The notes under the pieces are model-generated. The model was not told the DNA's origin, did no database searches, and was given only the letters and a program-made list of their open reading frames with translations. Source: Pholiota molesta (lineage: Eukaryota; Basidiomycota; Agaricomycetes; Agaricales; Strophariaceae). Taken from it: a stretch of DNA of 64,000 bases. The translations under genes and the position numbers were made by a program. The stretch lies in NCBI GenBank assembly GCA_014925825.1, contig JACGCK010000096.1, positions 1 through 64,000 of the forward strand, written 5' to 3'. Below are positions 1 to 10,684 of the stretch, one piece after another; the stretch's first letter is position 1, and each line of letters begins with the position of its first letter.

Positions 1-1962
1 AAAGTTGTCATCCCCCCCGGAATCTGGTACGTCTGGGAAGGTCGCAGGAGTGCCAACAGGTGTCAGGTCGACTGGAGACATGCGCTTGAGGCCTGGAAAG
101 CTCCTCTCATCAAAGATAGCTCGTTCTGAGATGATAAACTTCCTAGTGGCCGGAACTGCCAACCCTTGTAGCCAGATGGATACCCAACAAAGATACACTT
201 CTCCATGTGGGATTGAAGTGATTTTCACTGCCGACATGTACTCTCCTCCCTTGTCATCCTGCAGAGCCTTGATTTTCGCATTGACCTGGGTCTCAGCATA
301 TGCTTTGAACGTCTTAAACACGTCAAATGTGTCGCTTTTGCGTTTTAGGAAGTGTACAGCATGGAGTTTGGTGCGGTCATCCAGGAAAGTGATCCAGTAG
401 CGATATCCTTCCGGACTGGGGACAGGAAGAGGTCCATGAAGGTCAGAGTGGATGAGTTCAAGCGGTGCAAGGGATTGTCTAGTTGAGCTGGGAAATGGTG
501 CAGAGGTCATTTTGCCTGCCAAGCATGCCTCGCAAATCGGGTCGGGTTCATCTTTCGACGAGACGACAAGACCAGTGACAAGATCGCCCTGTATCAATTT
601 CCTGATTGTAGCATGGCTGTGGTGCGCGCAACGACGATGCCAAAGTGTGATGTCCATTGGAAGAGTTGAGGCCGCGTTCGCATACTCTGAAACTGGCTCA
701 GTTGAAGCGTCCAGGATACCGCAGTTGTGGGAGTTGACAGTAGCTGTAAAGAGCGTCGTTCTGTCGCGTTTGAAGAACATGGTGCTGTCATCGACTTCCA
801 AGCGGATCCCTTTGCGTTTAGTGAGGTATAAACAAGCCAATAGATTGTTGCGGAGTTGGGGAACATGCAGTACACGAGTAAGCTCTACAGGACGCGCTTC
901 CTGACCCTTTATGACCGGATGAATCACTACACTCCCTATGCCAGCTGAGTAGATGATGGTATGGTCTGCTAGCTTGATTGGGACGATGTGGGGCGTGTAA
1001 TTGCGCATCCAGGCGCGATGCGGCGTCATATGACTAGTGGCGCCTGTATCTGCAAGCCAATGGAAGTCAGCATCGCTCTGGAGAGTGGTAGGATCGAAAG
1101 TTGACAGTGCACTTGCATTTCCAGCGAACTCCGGCATTGTTTGCTCCGCTTGCCTCGCTTTGTGCCCCTTGGGTTTGGAGCGGTTGAGACGGACCTCTTC
1201 GCGTGCATCTTCCTTGAACTTGAGGTACTTCTTGCAGTTTGCTTCGATGTGCCATTTGACGCCGCAGAACGTGCATTCGGGCGTGGAGGAGGCTGTAGAG
1301 GACGAGGACGATGCAGCAAGGGCAGAGGAGACGTTGGGAGTGACAGAGGCGCGATGGCGACGTTGGGACTCCTCTGTAATGAAGGCCTGATGAATTGTGG
1401 ACTTCTCCAGCTTGTCCAAGAGCAGGAGGGACGAAGCGAACGCGCTGAACTCGTCTGGAAGCGCCCTGATGAGTGTCATGCTGGCAAGCTCATCATCTAG
1501 ACTGGAGAGGGTGAAGTCCTTAGGCCGAAGGTCCTGAATGCGGTTGATAGCTGTGTCCACCCTGTTCATAAGAGACTGCAGAGTCTCGTCTTCCTGCTTC
1601 CTGATCGAAAAGAGGTCATCATAGGCATTGAAGCGTGCACCAGGACGTTTCTGGAGGTGTACAGCAGCCAGGGCAGCCCACATCTTCACTGGATCGTCCG
1701 AAATCGTCGCAAAGTGGATCTTCTGGTTCTCATCCACTGCCAGATAGATGTAGCCAGCTGCCTTGTCCGATTTGAGGTACCAGGCGTCGAGTGCAGTCTC
1801 TTCTCCGTCCTTGGGAGGCGACGAGACCGTGGGGGCCTTGGATTGACCGGAAACGATGCGCCAAACGCCCTGGGAGCGTAGCCAAGCCTGCATTTCACCA
1901 CACCAAGTTGGGTAGTTGGAGGCATTGAGTTTGGCAAAGGTGGGGAGAGAGGAAGAAGCCAT
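1..1962 (-). CDS. Ty1/copia Gag-Pol, partial, integrase core deleted
   Basis: This is the 5' half of a copia-type polyprotein. It starts at an ATG at 1962 (MASSSLPTFAKLNASNYPTW) and the frame appears open to the left edge, about 650 codons. Visible in order: a UBN2-like Gag region; a CX2CX4HX4C zinc knuckle (CTFCGVKWHIEANC); the protease motif DTGATSHM; a GAG-pre-integrase HHCC region with WHRRCAHHSH and CEACLAGK; and the start of the integrase fold (HSDLHGPLPVPSPEGYRYW to DDKGGEYMS). The sequence then jumps to a position about 120 residues further on, next to KFIISERAIFDERSF. The third acidic residue region of the integrase is therefore missing. A second small gap restores the frame. By comparison with the plus-strand relative at 4466-6914, this copy should not make a working integrase. 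The rest lies outside the window. Confidence 0.88.
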   Translation of the reverse strand, partial: MASSSLPTFAKLNASNYPTWCGEMQAWLRSQGVWRIVSGQSKAPTVSSPPKDGEETALDAWYLKSDKAAGYIYLAVDENQKIHFATISDDPVKMWAALAAVHLQKRPGARFNAYDDLFSIRKQEDETLQSLMNRVDTAINRIQDLRPKDFTLSSLDDELASMTLIRALPDEFSAFASSLLLLDKLEKSTIHQAFITEESQRRHRASVTPNVSSALAASSSSSTASSTPECTFCGVKWHIEANCKKYLKFKEDAREEVRLNRSKPKGHKARQAEQTMPEFAGNASALSTFDPTTLQSDADFHWLADTGATSHMTPHRAWMRNYTPHIVPIKLADHTIIYSAGIGSVVIHPVIKGQEARPVELTRVLHVPQLRNNLLACLYLTKRKGIRLEVDDSTMFFKRDRTTLFTATVNSHNCGILDASTEPVSEYANAASTLPMDITLWHRRCAHHSHATIRKLIQGDLVTGLVVSSKDEPDPICEACLAGKMTSAPFPSSTRQSLAPLELIHSDLHGPLPVPSPEGYRYWITFLDDRTKLHAVHFLKRKSDTFDVFKTFKAYAETQVNAKIKALQDDKGGEYMSAVKITSIPHGEVYLCWVSIWLQGLAVPATRKFIISERAIFDERSFPGLKRMSPVDLTPVGTPATFPDVPDSGGDDNF

Positions 1963-2167
1963 GATAGAGCAAGAACGAAACGAGATGACATGGCGGCGGT
2001 GAGAGAGGATGCGTGGGGGTGTGCGATGAACGTTCTGACACGATGACGTGGCAGTAGGAGCAACGGTGCGTCGAGTACGAGCGAAACGAGCGAGAGTGTG
2101 GAAATGGAAAGTTGAGACTGTTGTTGGAAAACGAGTTTAAAGCGCTGTGTGCGTGGGGCCCATAACC

Positions 2168-2372
2168 TGTGAAAGGTGGCGAGTTCGGGACGGTACGAGA
2201 CACCTGCTGGGTGAGTTTCGCCAGCTCAGTGTATCAGACAGAGCGGCTATGAGAGCCTGGAGTCCGAAGTGAGTAACTAAGGACTCCAGAAGGTGTTCTA
2301 CAGCTACATACATGTGTGTCATGTGATCACATGTGACTACATCAGCTGAGACTGAACTAGGCAACTCTAACA
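2168..2372 (-). repeat. 5' LTR of the minus-strand copia copy
   Basis: On the minus strand this block begins TGTTAGAGTTGCC and ends CCACCTTTCACA, so it has TG...CA ends. It matches the LTRs at 6972-7225 and 14080-14330 but is shorter (205 bp) because one internal segment is absent. The minus-strand sequence directly after it (GGTTATGGGCCCCACGC) is where a primer binding site should be. The LTR lies 205 bp upstream of the Gag ATG at 1962. Its outer edge abuts the interrupted plus-strand pol fragment at 2373, so this copy inserted into, or recombined with, the other copy. Confidence 0.8.
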
Positions 2373-2647
2373 CAACCTTCATGGGCCACTTCCTGTCCCC
2401 AGCCCTGAAGGATATCGCTACTGGATCACTTTCCTGGATGACCGCACCAAGCTGCATGCTGTACACTTCTTGAAATGGAAGAGCGACGTGTTTGACGTGT
2501 TTAAGACATTCAAGGCCTATGCAGAGAACCAGGTGAATGCGAAAATCAAGGCCCTGCAGGATGACAAGGGTGGAGAGTACATGTCCAACGCTTTCCTCAA
2601 ATTCACTGATCAGTGCGGTATTACACGACGCCACAGCACCAGGAATC
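2373..2647 (+). pseudogene. Copia integrase fragment, upstream of the foldback insertion
   Basis: This is the first piece of a plus-strand copia pol gene. It begins inside the integrase at the segment equivalent to LHGPLPVPSP of the minus copy and continues through GYRYWITFLDDRTKLHAVHF, a DDKGGEYMSNAFLKF block and ITRRHSTRN. It stops where the 2648-4465 element starts. The region upstream (LTR, Gag, protease) is absent, replaced by the LTR of the opposite copy. The frame is shifted near its left end. Sequence similarity to the minus copy is high, so the family was probably active fairly recently. Confidence 0.82.
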
Positions 2648-4465
2648 CAGTACTTTACCCTCCAGTACCCCTTAGCAGTGCTCGCCAGTGGTGAGCACTG
2701 CTTACCAGTGCTCACCACTGCTGAACCACTGATTTTCAGTGGTCACCACTGGTGAACCACTGATCTTCAGTGGTCACTACTGCTTACCACTGGTTACCAC
2801 TGGTGAACTACTAATCTTCAGTGGTCTTCAGTGGTTATTAGTGGTCACCACTGCTCAACTACTGGTCAACCACTAATCTTCAGTGGTCACCACTAGTTGT
2901 CAGTGGTTGTCAGTGGTTGTCAGTAGTTGTTAGTGGTCAACCATTGGTCAACCACTGATCTTTAGTGGTGTTCAGTGGTCAACCACTAGCCACCAGTGGT
3001 TGTCAGTGGTCTTCAGTGGTCCTCAGTTGTGTTCAGTAGTTAGCAGTGGTTGACTACTGATCTTTGGGGGTCTTTTGTGATTGCCAGTGGTCACTAGTGG
3101 TCTTCAGTGGTCAAATATTGGTCAATAGTGGTCAGCTAGTGGTCAACCACTAGTTAACCACTAGTCTTTACTGCTCTTCAGTGGTTGCCAATGATTAATC
3201 ACTAGTTATTACCAAGCACCACTAAGCACCACTAGTTCCACTACTGACTTCTTAATGTTAGTCCACTTTTAAACACTCAAAAGAAGTAGAATTCAACAAT
3301 AGAAATATTTCAGTCACAACTAGATTCACTTTCCCCCTTCTCCTCCTCCTTATCTTCCTTCTTACTTTCTTCATTTTCTTTAGAACTGTTTGTCTCATTA
3401 TCAGATCTGTTTCTTCTAGATTGCTATGGTATATTATGGTTGTTGGATTTCTTTTCAATCTTGATGTAAATATGTTTTGCCTAGTAGGATAGTATTGAAT
3501 ACAAGAAGCACTTAAAGTGCTTGGACACTATGCACTTGAGAATTGAGTTGAATCTAGTCATTCAGCTATTGAGCTGCTCACCAGCTTTTGTGTTGAATTC
3601 TCACACCTGAATAAAGAAGTTGAAATAAATACAACTTATTAGGTCCTGGTGCACCAATAGTAGATATAAAACTCTCAGGCCAAAAATAGAGGGACTACCT
3701 TGTCCCGCCATAGCCCACTAGCTACTCAAGACACTACTTTCTGACTGACTTCCCATCCCTGGGTAGAGGATTTGCTTAACTTAAGCCAACCAGCACAGAT
3801 AACCACTCTATTCCAAGTCACTGTCTTGCCTCCTGCCCAAACTCAGAGCATATCATGGGTTGACTAGTGGTAACCACTAAAGACCACTAGCAATCACTGA
3901 AGACCTCTGAAGATCAGTGGTGACCACTAAAGAGCATTGACAACCACTGATAACCAGTGGTGACCACTAAAGAGCACTGACAACCACTGATAATCAGTGG
4001 TAACTACTGGTGAGGTCACCACTGGTTATCAGTGGTTGACCACTAACAACCACTAAAGACTACTGAGGATCAGTGGTGAAGATCAGTGGTTGACTAGTGG
4101 TTGACCACTGAAGAGTACTGATAACCACTGATAACTAGTGATTGACCACTGAAGACCACTGACAATCAGTGGTTTACCAGTGGTGACCACTGCAGACCAC
4201 TGAAGATCACTGAAGATCACTGAAGATTAGTGGTTCACCAGTGGTGACCACTGGTAAGCAGTGCTCACCAGTGGTGAGCAGTGGTTACCACTGGTAATTT
4301 ATACCACTGGTTACCAGTGGTTGAGCAGTGGTGAGCAGTGGTCCTAATTCTTTGATTAAGCTTATAGATAGGCATTATATGGTAGAATTTTATTTTCAAC
4401 TAGTGGTCACCACTGCTCAACCACTGCTCCGCCACTGCTTAGGGGTGCTGGAGTGTAAAGACCTC
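2648..4465. mobile_element. Foldback/MITE-like DNA element 1, hAT-like 8-bp target duplication
   Basis: This 1.82 kb insertion splits the copia integrase reading frame. Its ends are imperfect inverted repeats of about 32 bp: CAGTACTTTACCCTCCAG at the left, and GAGGTCTTTACACTCCAG reading inward from the right. It is flanked by the 8-bp direct repeat CAGGAATC (2640-2647 and 4466-4473). The arms (about 2680-3240 and 3860-4440) are packed with short units of ACCACTG and CAGTGGT in both orientations and can fold extensively. The AT-rich centre (about 3240-3850) has no intact transposase. An 8-bp duplication is typical of hAT (also P) elements, so the class is an inference. A second element with the same ends lies at 10685-12358. 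Confidence 0.85.
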
Positions 4466-6914
4466 CAGGAATCGCCCACAGCAGAACGGAGTCGCAGAGC
4501 GTGCTAATCGCACCATTTCTGACCATGCTACAGCCATGGTCAATGAATCCAACCTCCCTGCTTCGTTCTGGGCCTATGCGGTCGCTGCCTATGTCCATGT
4601 CTGGAATCGCCTCCCTACGTCACCTCTGCCTGGTACAACGCCCTACACTGCTTGGTTCAACAAGAAACCGGACATTAGCCATTTCCGAGTCTTTGGGTGC
4701 ACTGCCTACGTCTATATTCAGCGAGATCAGCGCAAATCGCTCCAATCGCACATGGAGAAGTGCATCTTTGTTGGCTATCCATCTGGCTACAAGGGCTGGC
4801 AGTTCTACAATCCGGTCACTAGGAAGTTTATCATCTCAGAACGAGCTATCTTCGACGAAAGGAGCTTTCCAGGCCTCAAGCGCACGTCTCCAGTCGACCT
4901 GATGCCTGTTGGCACTCCTGCGACCTTCCCAGACGTACCAGATTCCGGGGGGGATGACAACTTTGTTCCTGAGCCCGAAATCGCGCCAATCGAACCAGAT
5001 GCATTACCAGAGCCTCTCCTAGCACCCAACGACGTTCCAGCGGATATTCCGCCACCAGACGAGCCAGCTCCACCCAAACTCGAACAGTCTGCTCCTGGGC
5101 TTCCACCACATGCTCCTGAACGCGTTTCGCCACCTCCTGCACCCGTTCCAGCGCCAGCTCACGCTCCTCGCGCTCCGCATCCACCTAGAGGCACAGCTGA
5201 GCCAGCTCGACGCTCTACTCGCATCCCAAAGCCTCCTAGAGAATGGTGGAAGGTCACTCCGGCTCCTGCTGCTCCTGCAAATGAGAACGACGCTGGCCCT
5301 GCTCTAGACAATGACATGGACGAAATTCAATTTGCTGGAGCAGCCTCGACGTCGGATCCACACAACTACAAGCAGGCGCTGACGAGCGATGATTCGGAAC
5401 GTTGGAAGGAAGCCACACTTTCAGAGTACAACACCCTCATCCAAAATGGCACTTGGGAGATTGTGGACCTCCCACCAGGTGAAAAGGCCATTGGCTCTAG
5501 CTGGGTCTTTCGCATAAAGACGCATTCTGACGGCTCTATCGAACGCTACAAGGCTCGCATCGTCGCCCAAGGCTGCTCGCAACGTCCCGGACGCGACTAT
5601 CAGGAAGTGCACGCGCCGACGCCTCGTCCTGCGACGATACGGATGATGATTGCCATTGCTGCTGCGGAGGACCTGGAATTGCGCTCTGTCGACGTTTCAG
5701 CTGCTTTCACCAATGGAGACCTTGAGGAATACATCTACATGAGACAGCCTGAAGGATTCCATGAAGGCGCTCCCAACAAGGTCTGCAGGCTCCGGAAATC
5801 GCTCTATGGTCTCAAGCAGTCAGCTAGACAGTGGAACATCAAGCTGCACACTGCCCTCACTCACATGGGATTCAAGCGAGTTGAAGCAGACCGGTCTGTC
5901 TACATCTATTCTGATGGCCTTGTACGCATTTTCGTCCCCATTTACATCGATGATATCACCTTCGCTTGCAAGGACGCTGCTGCGATTGACAGGGCGGTTG
6001 AGCAGCTAGCTGGACACTTCAAATGCTGCAATCTCGGACCAACAGAGTTCCTGCTTGGTGTAGGTATCACCAGAGACCGCAAATCGCGCACAATCGCACT
6101 CCACCAACGCCAATTCATCCTGGACATCCTAGAGCGCTACAATATGACCAACTGCAGTCCTGTTTCGACTCCCATGATTCCTGGCTGCATTCTAACGAAG
6201 GAAATGGGCGCATCCACTCCAGATGACATTGAATTCATGTGCACTGTTCCCTACCTCAGCTGCATCGGTTCCCTCCAGTATCTCGCCTCCATGACTCGCA
6301 GTGACATTGCTCAAGTTGTCGCCTACCTAGTGCGTTTCAACAGCAACCCTGGTCCGAAACACTGGGCAGCAGTCAAACACCTATTGCGCTATCTCAAGGG
6401 AACACTGGAGCACAAGCTGCACTACTCAGGCAAGCTGGGTTCGGACATGTTCACCACCTACTGCGACACATCTCATGGCGATTGCAAAGACACCGGACGC
6501 TCTACAGGTGGTTATGTGACTCTCATGGCTGGTGGTGCAATTGGCTGGAGCAGCAAACTGCAGGGAATCATCGCTCTCTCCACTACTGAAGCAGAATTCA
6601 TTGCAGCTGTTGAAGCAGGCAAGGAGATCGCTTGGATGCGCAACATTCTACGCGAATTTGGCTACACCATTCACCAGCCTTCCACTCTCCACATTGACAA
6701 CCAATCCGCTATCAGTGTCTCCAAGAATCCTGAGCACCATGGACGCATGAAGCACCTTGATCTGCGCTTCTACTGGCTTCGAGATGCTGTTAATGACAAG
6801 ATCATACATCCTTCCTACATTCCCACTGCTGAGCAAGTTGCAGACATTCTCACCAAGGCTCTACCAGCTACCAAGGTTGCATTCTGCAGAGAGCAGATGG
6901 GCATTTATCCTTAG
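4466..6914 (+). pseudogene. Copia Pol remainder: integrase C-part, reverse transcriptase, RNase H
   Basis: This is the continuation of the plus-strand copia pol. The open frame from the ATG at 4536 gives 792 residues. The integrase part starts just upstream of that ATG with PQQNGVAERANRTI and includes the GCTAYVYIQ and CIFVGYPSGYKGWQFY blocks. A Pro-rich linker follows, then an RVT_2 reverse transcriptase (WKEATLSEYNTLIQNGTW; SSWVFRIKTHSDG; catalytic YIDD in PIYIDDITFAC), then a copia RNase H (TTYCDTSHGDC, STTEAEFIAA, LHIDNQSAI). RT and RNase H look intact and uninterrupted. The element as a whole cannot be autonomous because its integrase is split and its 5' half is missing. The stop at 6912-6914 is followed by a CTTT-rich microsatellite. 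Confidence 0.9.
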
Positions 6915-6959
6915 AGTATCTTTCTTTCTTTCTTTCTCTTTCTTTCTGAGACTGTTCAG

Positions 6960-6971
6960 ATCATGGGGGGA
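6960..6971 (+). promoter_or_regulatory. Candidate polypurine tract
   Basis: The purine-rich run ATGGGGGGA lies immediately before the TG of the 3' LTR, where plus-strand priming takes place in LTR retrotransposons. The position supports the LTR boundary chosen at 6972. Confidence 0.6.
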
Positions 6972-7225
6972 TGTTAGAGTTGCCTGTTTCAGTCTCAGCT
7001 GATGTGATCACATAACACATATGTATGTAGCTGTAGAACAATGTCTGGAGTCCTTAGTTACTCACTTCGGACTCCAGGCAAGTAGCTAGTCCTGTTCCTC
7101 CTCAATATACCCTCAGTTACTCACCTCGGACTCCAGGCTCTCATAGCCACTCTGTCTGATACACTGAGACCGTGAAACTCACACAGCAGGTGTCTCATCT
7201 GTTCGCGAACTCGCCACCTTCCACA
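6972..7225 (+). repeat. 3' LTR of the plus-strand copia copy
   Basis: A 254-bp block beginning TGTTAGAGTTGCCTG and ending CCACCTTCCACA. It carries two copies of a ~25-bp motif around GGAGTCC...AGTTACTCAC and a CTCAATATACCC stretch that could include a TATA-like site. It matches the LTR at 14080-14330 in inverted orientation along its whole length, and the shorter LTR at 2168-2372. The intact 5' partner LTR of this copy is not in the window. Confidence 0.85.
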
Positions 7226-7892
7226 AGTGCGTGGGTAGGGCGGTAGCGGACGGTTGGACAAGCTAGCATGATGGGCATGGCATGATGGGCATGAGTGTGA
7301 CGAGACAGTGAGCATGGGCGCAGGCATGACGAGCAAGTGTGATACAAGCATGTCATGCATGAACACAGGCACGGGCTTGGTGGGCATGGTGGGCATGAGT
7401 GCGTAGCAAGCGGGGCAGATGCTATATTTACTGTTATTGTAGTCTTTATTTTTATAATATATTTATTTTGTTCACTTTATATATAATGGTGAGAATATTA
7501 TGAAATGACCCTGAAAAGGATGAGGACAGTGGTGGGCACCACTAGAGAGGCTGACTGATGCACCTTTGGCAGCAGTTCAGAGGGCCTTTAGGTGGGGTTC
7601 TTTGTGCGTCAGGAACCCACCTAAGAGGTGTAATCATGTTGATTGCCTGTCACCAAAATCCATTTATAGACACATAGGGCCACCCACCCTCTATCTCCTG
7701 ATGGTGGCAGATTGTTCACCATCTCTCAAGGGTGGTAGTGTTGGATGGCACAGGCATCGCAAAGTCCTGGTCCCCTCTCCCATCCCCTCTCCCATCCCCT
7801 CTCCCCGAATCCGTATATAGACAGTTAGCATCAATTGCACTCATGGCAAATCCTCCACCATCTTTGTAGGCAGGCGGCTGCATACTCTGGGG
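7226..7892. other. Intergenic stretch with short tandem motifs
   Basis: About 7240-7400 is built from imperfect repeats around GGGCATG and GACGAG, followed by a short AT-rich patch (7440-7505). A 12-bp unit resembling CATCCCCTCTCC is repeated about three times near 7770-7808. No coding frame can be supported. Confidence 0.5.
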
Positions 7893-8414
7893 TCAATCCA
7901 TAGCTTGTTGTTGTGGGAAGTGCATCTGAGCAGAGGTAGGTGGCGGAGCAGGGGCAGATGGAATGGGAGCAGGTGGGGCAGCGGTGGGCAGTGGTGGTGT
8001 TGAACTGCGAGAAGCAGGCTGTACAGCAACCTGCTTATGCCTGGTAGGAGTGGTGCTGAATAGCATCTCGGCAACTTTGTCAGTCGTGCTGCGATCTCCT
8101 GCGTGCAATTGCTTCAGTGTTGAAGCAGCCAATTTCGGAGGAAGGGGATGAGGTGCAGCGGGCTTGTCAGTTGTGTGACCACCTCCTGTGTCCGACTGCT
8201 TCAGTGTCTTCTTCGGAATTGCCATCGACACTAATGATTGATGCTGGTGAACAAGCATTAGCATAGCCATATTCACAAGACTAGGGACATTCATACCTTC
8301 AGAGTTGTAATCCTCACCTTTGTCTTCATCTGTTGAAGGGCACAAACACTTTTTGGAAGAGGGCTTTGGGGCTGCTAAGAAACTTATCAGGTCAAGCTGG
8401 TTAAAGGAAATCAT
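7893..8414 (-). pseudogene. Pro/Ser-rich unknown ORF, probably a gene remnant
   Basis: An open frame of 173 codons on the minus strand. It has an acidic stretch (CPSTDEDKGEDYNSEG), then a region with two similar blocks (KQSDTGGGHTTDKPAA and KQLHAGDRSTTDKVAE), and ends in a Pro/Ala-rich tail. No domain is recognised. The two similar blocks hint at an internal duplication. The base composition and setting, among transposon pieces, suggest a decayed gene or a transposon-borne ORF. The frame may continue upstream through an intron near 8415-8430. Confidence 0.35.
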
Positions 8415-8577
8415 ATTGGCAGCATACCTTTATTTTTGCCAGCCGCTTTGGCCTTGCCCAAGCGCATGGGTCTAAGAAGGTGTGGAAAGCATGCAATCGG
8501 CATCTCAATCTCCGTTCCAGAGTATTTTGGCGATCCATCATGAAAAACAATAATATCTCTGGAGAAATGTAGGTATT

Positions 8578-8750
8578 TCTAAAAGACACCTAGAGACACC
8601 AAGAGCACTGAAAGACCTCAGAGACAAAAAGAGCTCTAGAGATACGTTATCATTGATGTGATTTACCCAGGTGTCTCTGGATGTCTTTGGGAGTCCTTAG
8701 GGAGTCTTTGGGGAGTCTTTGAAAACTCTTTGGAAGTATCCTTGGTTTCT
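8578..8750. repeat. Short imperfect inverted repeat of GAGACACC / GTGTCTCT motifs
   Basis: The left part holds repeats such as AGACACCTAGAGACACC and the right part holds the reverse-complement-like GTGTCTCTGGATGTCTTTGG and GGAGTCTTTGG repeats. It could be a small MITE, but no clear target duplication was found. Confidence 0.3.
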
Positions 8751-10120
8751 TTCAGATGAGTTCTTTCTATCCTTGTCTTTGATGCTTTGCTTAGACAGCA
8801 ATTGAACATGATAGTAAAACAAATTGTATTATTCTACATATTCACTACCTATCTATCATGATATGCCACCACTACCACCTCATTGTGCATGTCTGCTGCC
8901 CTTGCGGGTCCAACACCCTTGTGGCCCATTTGTGGTCCATTGTTGTCATGCACCTCCAACACGTCATCGCCCATCGTGTGCCTCCCCCATTGTCCGCCGC
9001 CTCCACCGTCATCGTGCGCGTCCGCCGCCCTCGCATGTCTGATACCCTCATGCTCCGCCGTTGTCGTGCGCCTCCGCGGTGTTGTCGCCCGTCTGTCATG
9101 TACCGCAGTTGTCACCGTTGTACCGTTGTGATGCTGCCCTCACCACAATCACAAATAGGTGGCCAAATGGCAGTGCATTTGCACACCCATTGGATGCCCT
9201 ACGTGGTATCATGATGCTGCCTGTCCACATGGCCAGCAGATGGGATACAAAGAGCGGCGACAACTGGCCTTGTCGCCACTCCTCATTTCCCTATATGCAC
9301 CCATGCAGTGCCCTCGGTGCCATTGCAACAACACCGCATATGATACATGGCAGTTGCCAACATCACCGCAGCACTGGCCAGGTCGTCGATGCGGCCCTGC
9401 TCACTGCATGGGCGGGTGGGCAGGCAGGTGCCTGCACAACGGGTGGAGGCAGAGATGCGAGGGCAATGACGGGGCCACGGCAAACAAGAGAGCAATGGGG
9501 GGTTCCCTCATGCCATGTTGAGGGGCTATGTTAAGAACGGGGTGGTATATACGCAGTGTGGGCGGTGAAGTGGCAGGCACCACCGACATCACATTGCTGG
9601 CCCACATCCCTCATTGGAGGGGAGGGGCAAGCGGCAAGAGGGAGGCGACAGCGGAGGGAGGAGAGCAGCGGCAAGGGTGGTGATGTGGCACAGTGCCAGT
9701 GTGCGCTGTTGCCCGTAGTTGGGGTGTCATCAGCATTGTGGGTGGTGGCTGTTGGTGGTGACATGGCATGTGTCTCAATGCCAGCTCCTGCTGTAGCTCA
9801 CTGTCAGCACATGAAAGGACGGGGGGCAAACTTACCTCACTACCCTTCCTGACGTGGCCACTGCCCTCGTCATCTTAGCCTTATTGCCATCCACTGTCCA
9901 CATCATTGTCTATGTTGAAGTTTGTTCGGCATTCACATTGTCATTCACATCATTATGGGCATTGTTGTTTGCATCGGCATCCTGGAAGTGAGTTGGTGGC
10001 GAGGGGGCGAGTTGGGGCTGGTGGTGGTAGTGGTAGAAGTGGACAGAGGAAAGGACTTAGAAATTATTTCCCAAGTCCCGTGCACTGGATACTTAGTACC
10101 ATAGGTTACAAATTGCAAGA
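8751..10120. other. Non-coding, low-complexity GC-rich stretch
   Basis: Several overlapping open frames exist on both strands here, but all are short, rich in Cys, His, Pro and Arg, and arise from GC-rich repeats of CACC, GTCG and CATGC type. Nothing in them resembles a protein family. No real gene is seen. Confidence 0.5.
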
Positions 10121-10137
10121 ACAATCAACTGATTTAT

Positions 10138-10200
10138 AGCTGAGCTGGTAATGCATCTTGTCTGTGGTCCATTGCACGTGATGTTGCTCATTTGAATCTC
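10138..10200 (+). other. tRNA-like A box and weak B box (possible SINE or tRNA relic)
   Basis: TAGCTGAGCTGG at 10138-10149 matches the Pol III A-box consensus. About 40 bases downstream CATTTGAATCT resembles a degraded B box. I could not fold a convincing cloverleaf, so this is more likely a tRNA-derived SINE fragment or a chance match than a working tRNA. Confidence 0.25.
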
Positions 10201-10429
10201 GTTTATTGCACTATTTCTCTAAGATTGCATCAGAGGGCGTGAGAATTGCCTGGCAAGCTGAAAGTGCTTTTGGTGTAATTTTCCTGCTTTCTACACTTTC
10301 TAAGCTTTGGAAAATGTTTGTATGTCTGGAAGTAAAGGCTAAAGGGATTACTGATTTCTGAGCAACCAAGTACAGACCTCAGAACTAAGGTGTATAGAAT
10401 GTAAAACTAAAGATGCTCTTAGAGTGTGC

Positions 10430-10684
10430 TACGATGCTTTACAGTGCTTTGGCATGCTCTGGCATCTCTGGAATACTCTTGGCTTACTTGGCTTGGCTCT
10501 AGTGCAAAGGTGTTTTTTGTGATGTCCGTCCTCCATGGCATTGTATGGCATATCCGGACCCTCTAGCTCATCTGGCTCTATGAAGTGGGCTTGAGCTTTG
10601 CTTTTGGAAGCAGCCTTCTGCTTCGAGGCTTGGGGCAGGGTGCGATCCTCGTCTTTGCCGCTGTCCAAGTGGTCCTTAGGAGGG
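10430..10684 (-). pseudogene. Downstream part of an interrupted unknown gene
   Basis: A minus-strand frame of Lys/Ser/Glu-rich sequence (DSGKDEDRTLPQASKQKAAS, then HFIEPDELEG) that begins exactly at the edge of foldback element 2. The upstream part of the same apparent gene continues beyond that element at 12367-13000. Joining the two halves at the target duplication gives a shifted frame, so the gene was probably already broken or has an unseen intron. No family is recognised. Confidence 0.4.

Noticed and set aside
2680..4440. Possible telomere or centromere satellite
   Set aside because: The CAGTGGT/ACCACTG units are bounded by inverted ends and an 8-bp target duplication inside a copia gene, so they belong to a transposable element.
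8824..9852. Cluster of overlapping ORFs up to 157 codons on both strands
   Set aside because: All are low-complexity Cys/His/Pro/Arg translations of GC-rich simple repeats, with no family signal and no consistent frame.
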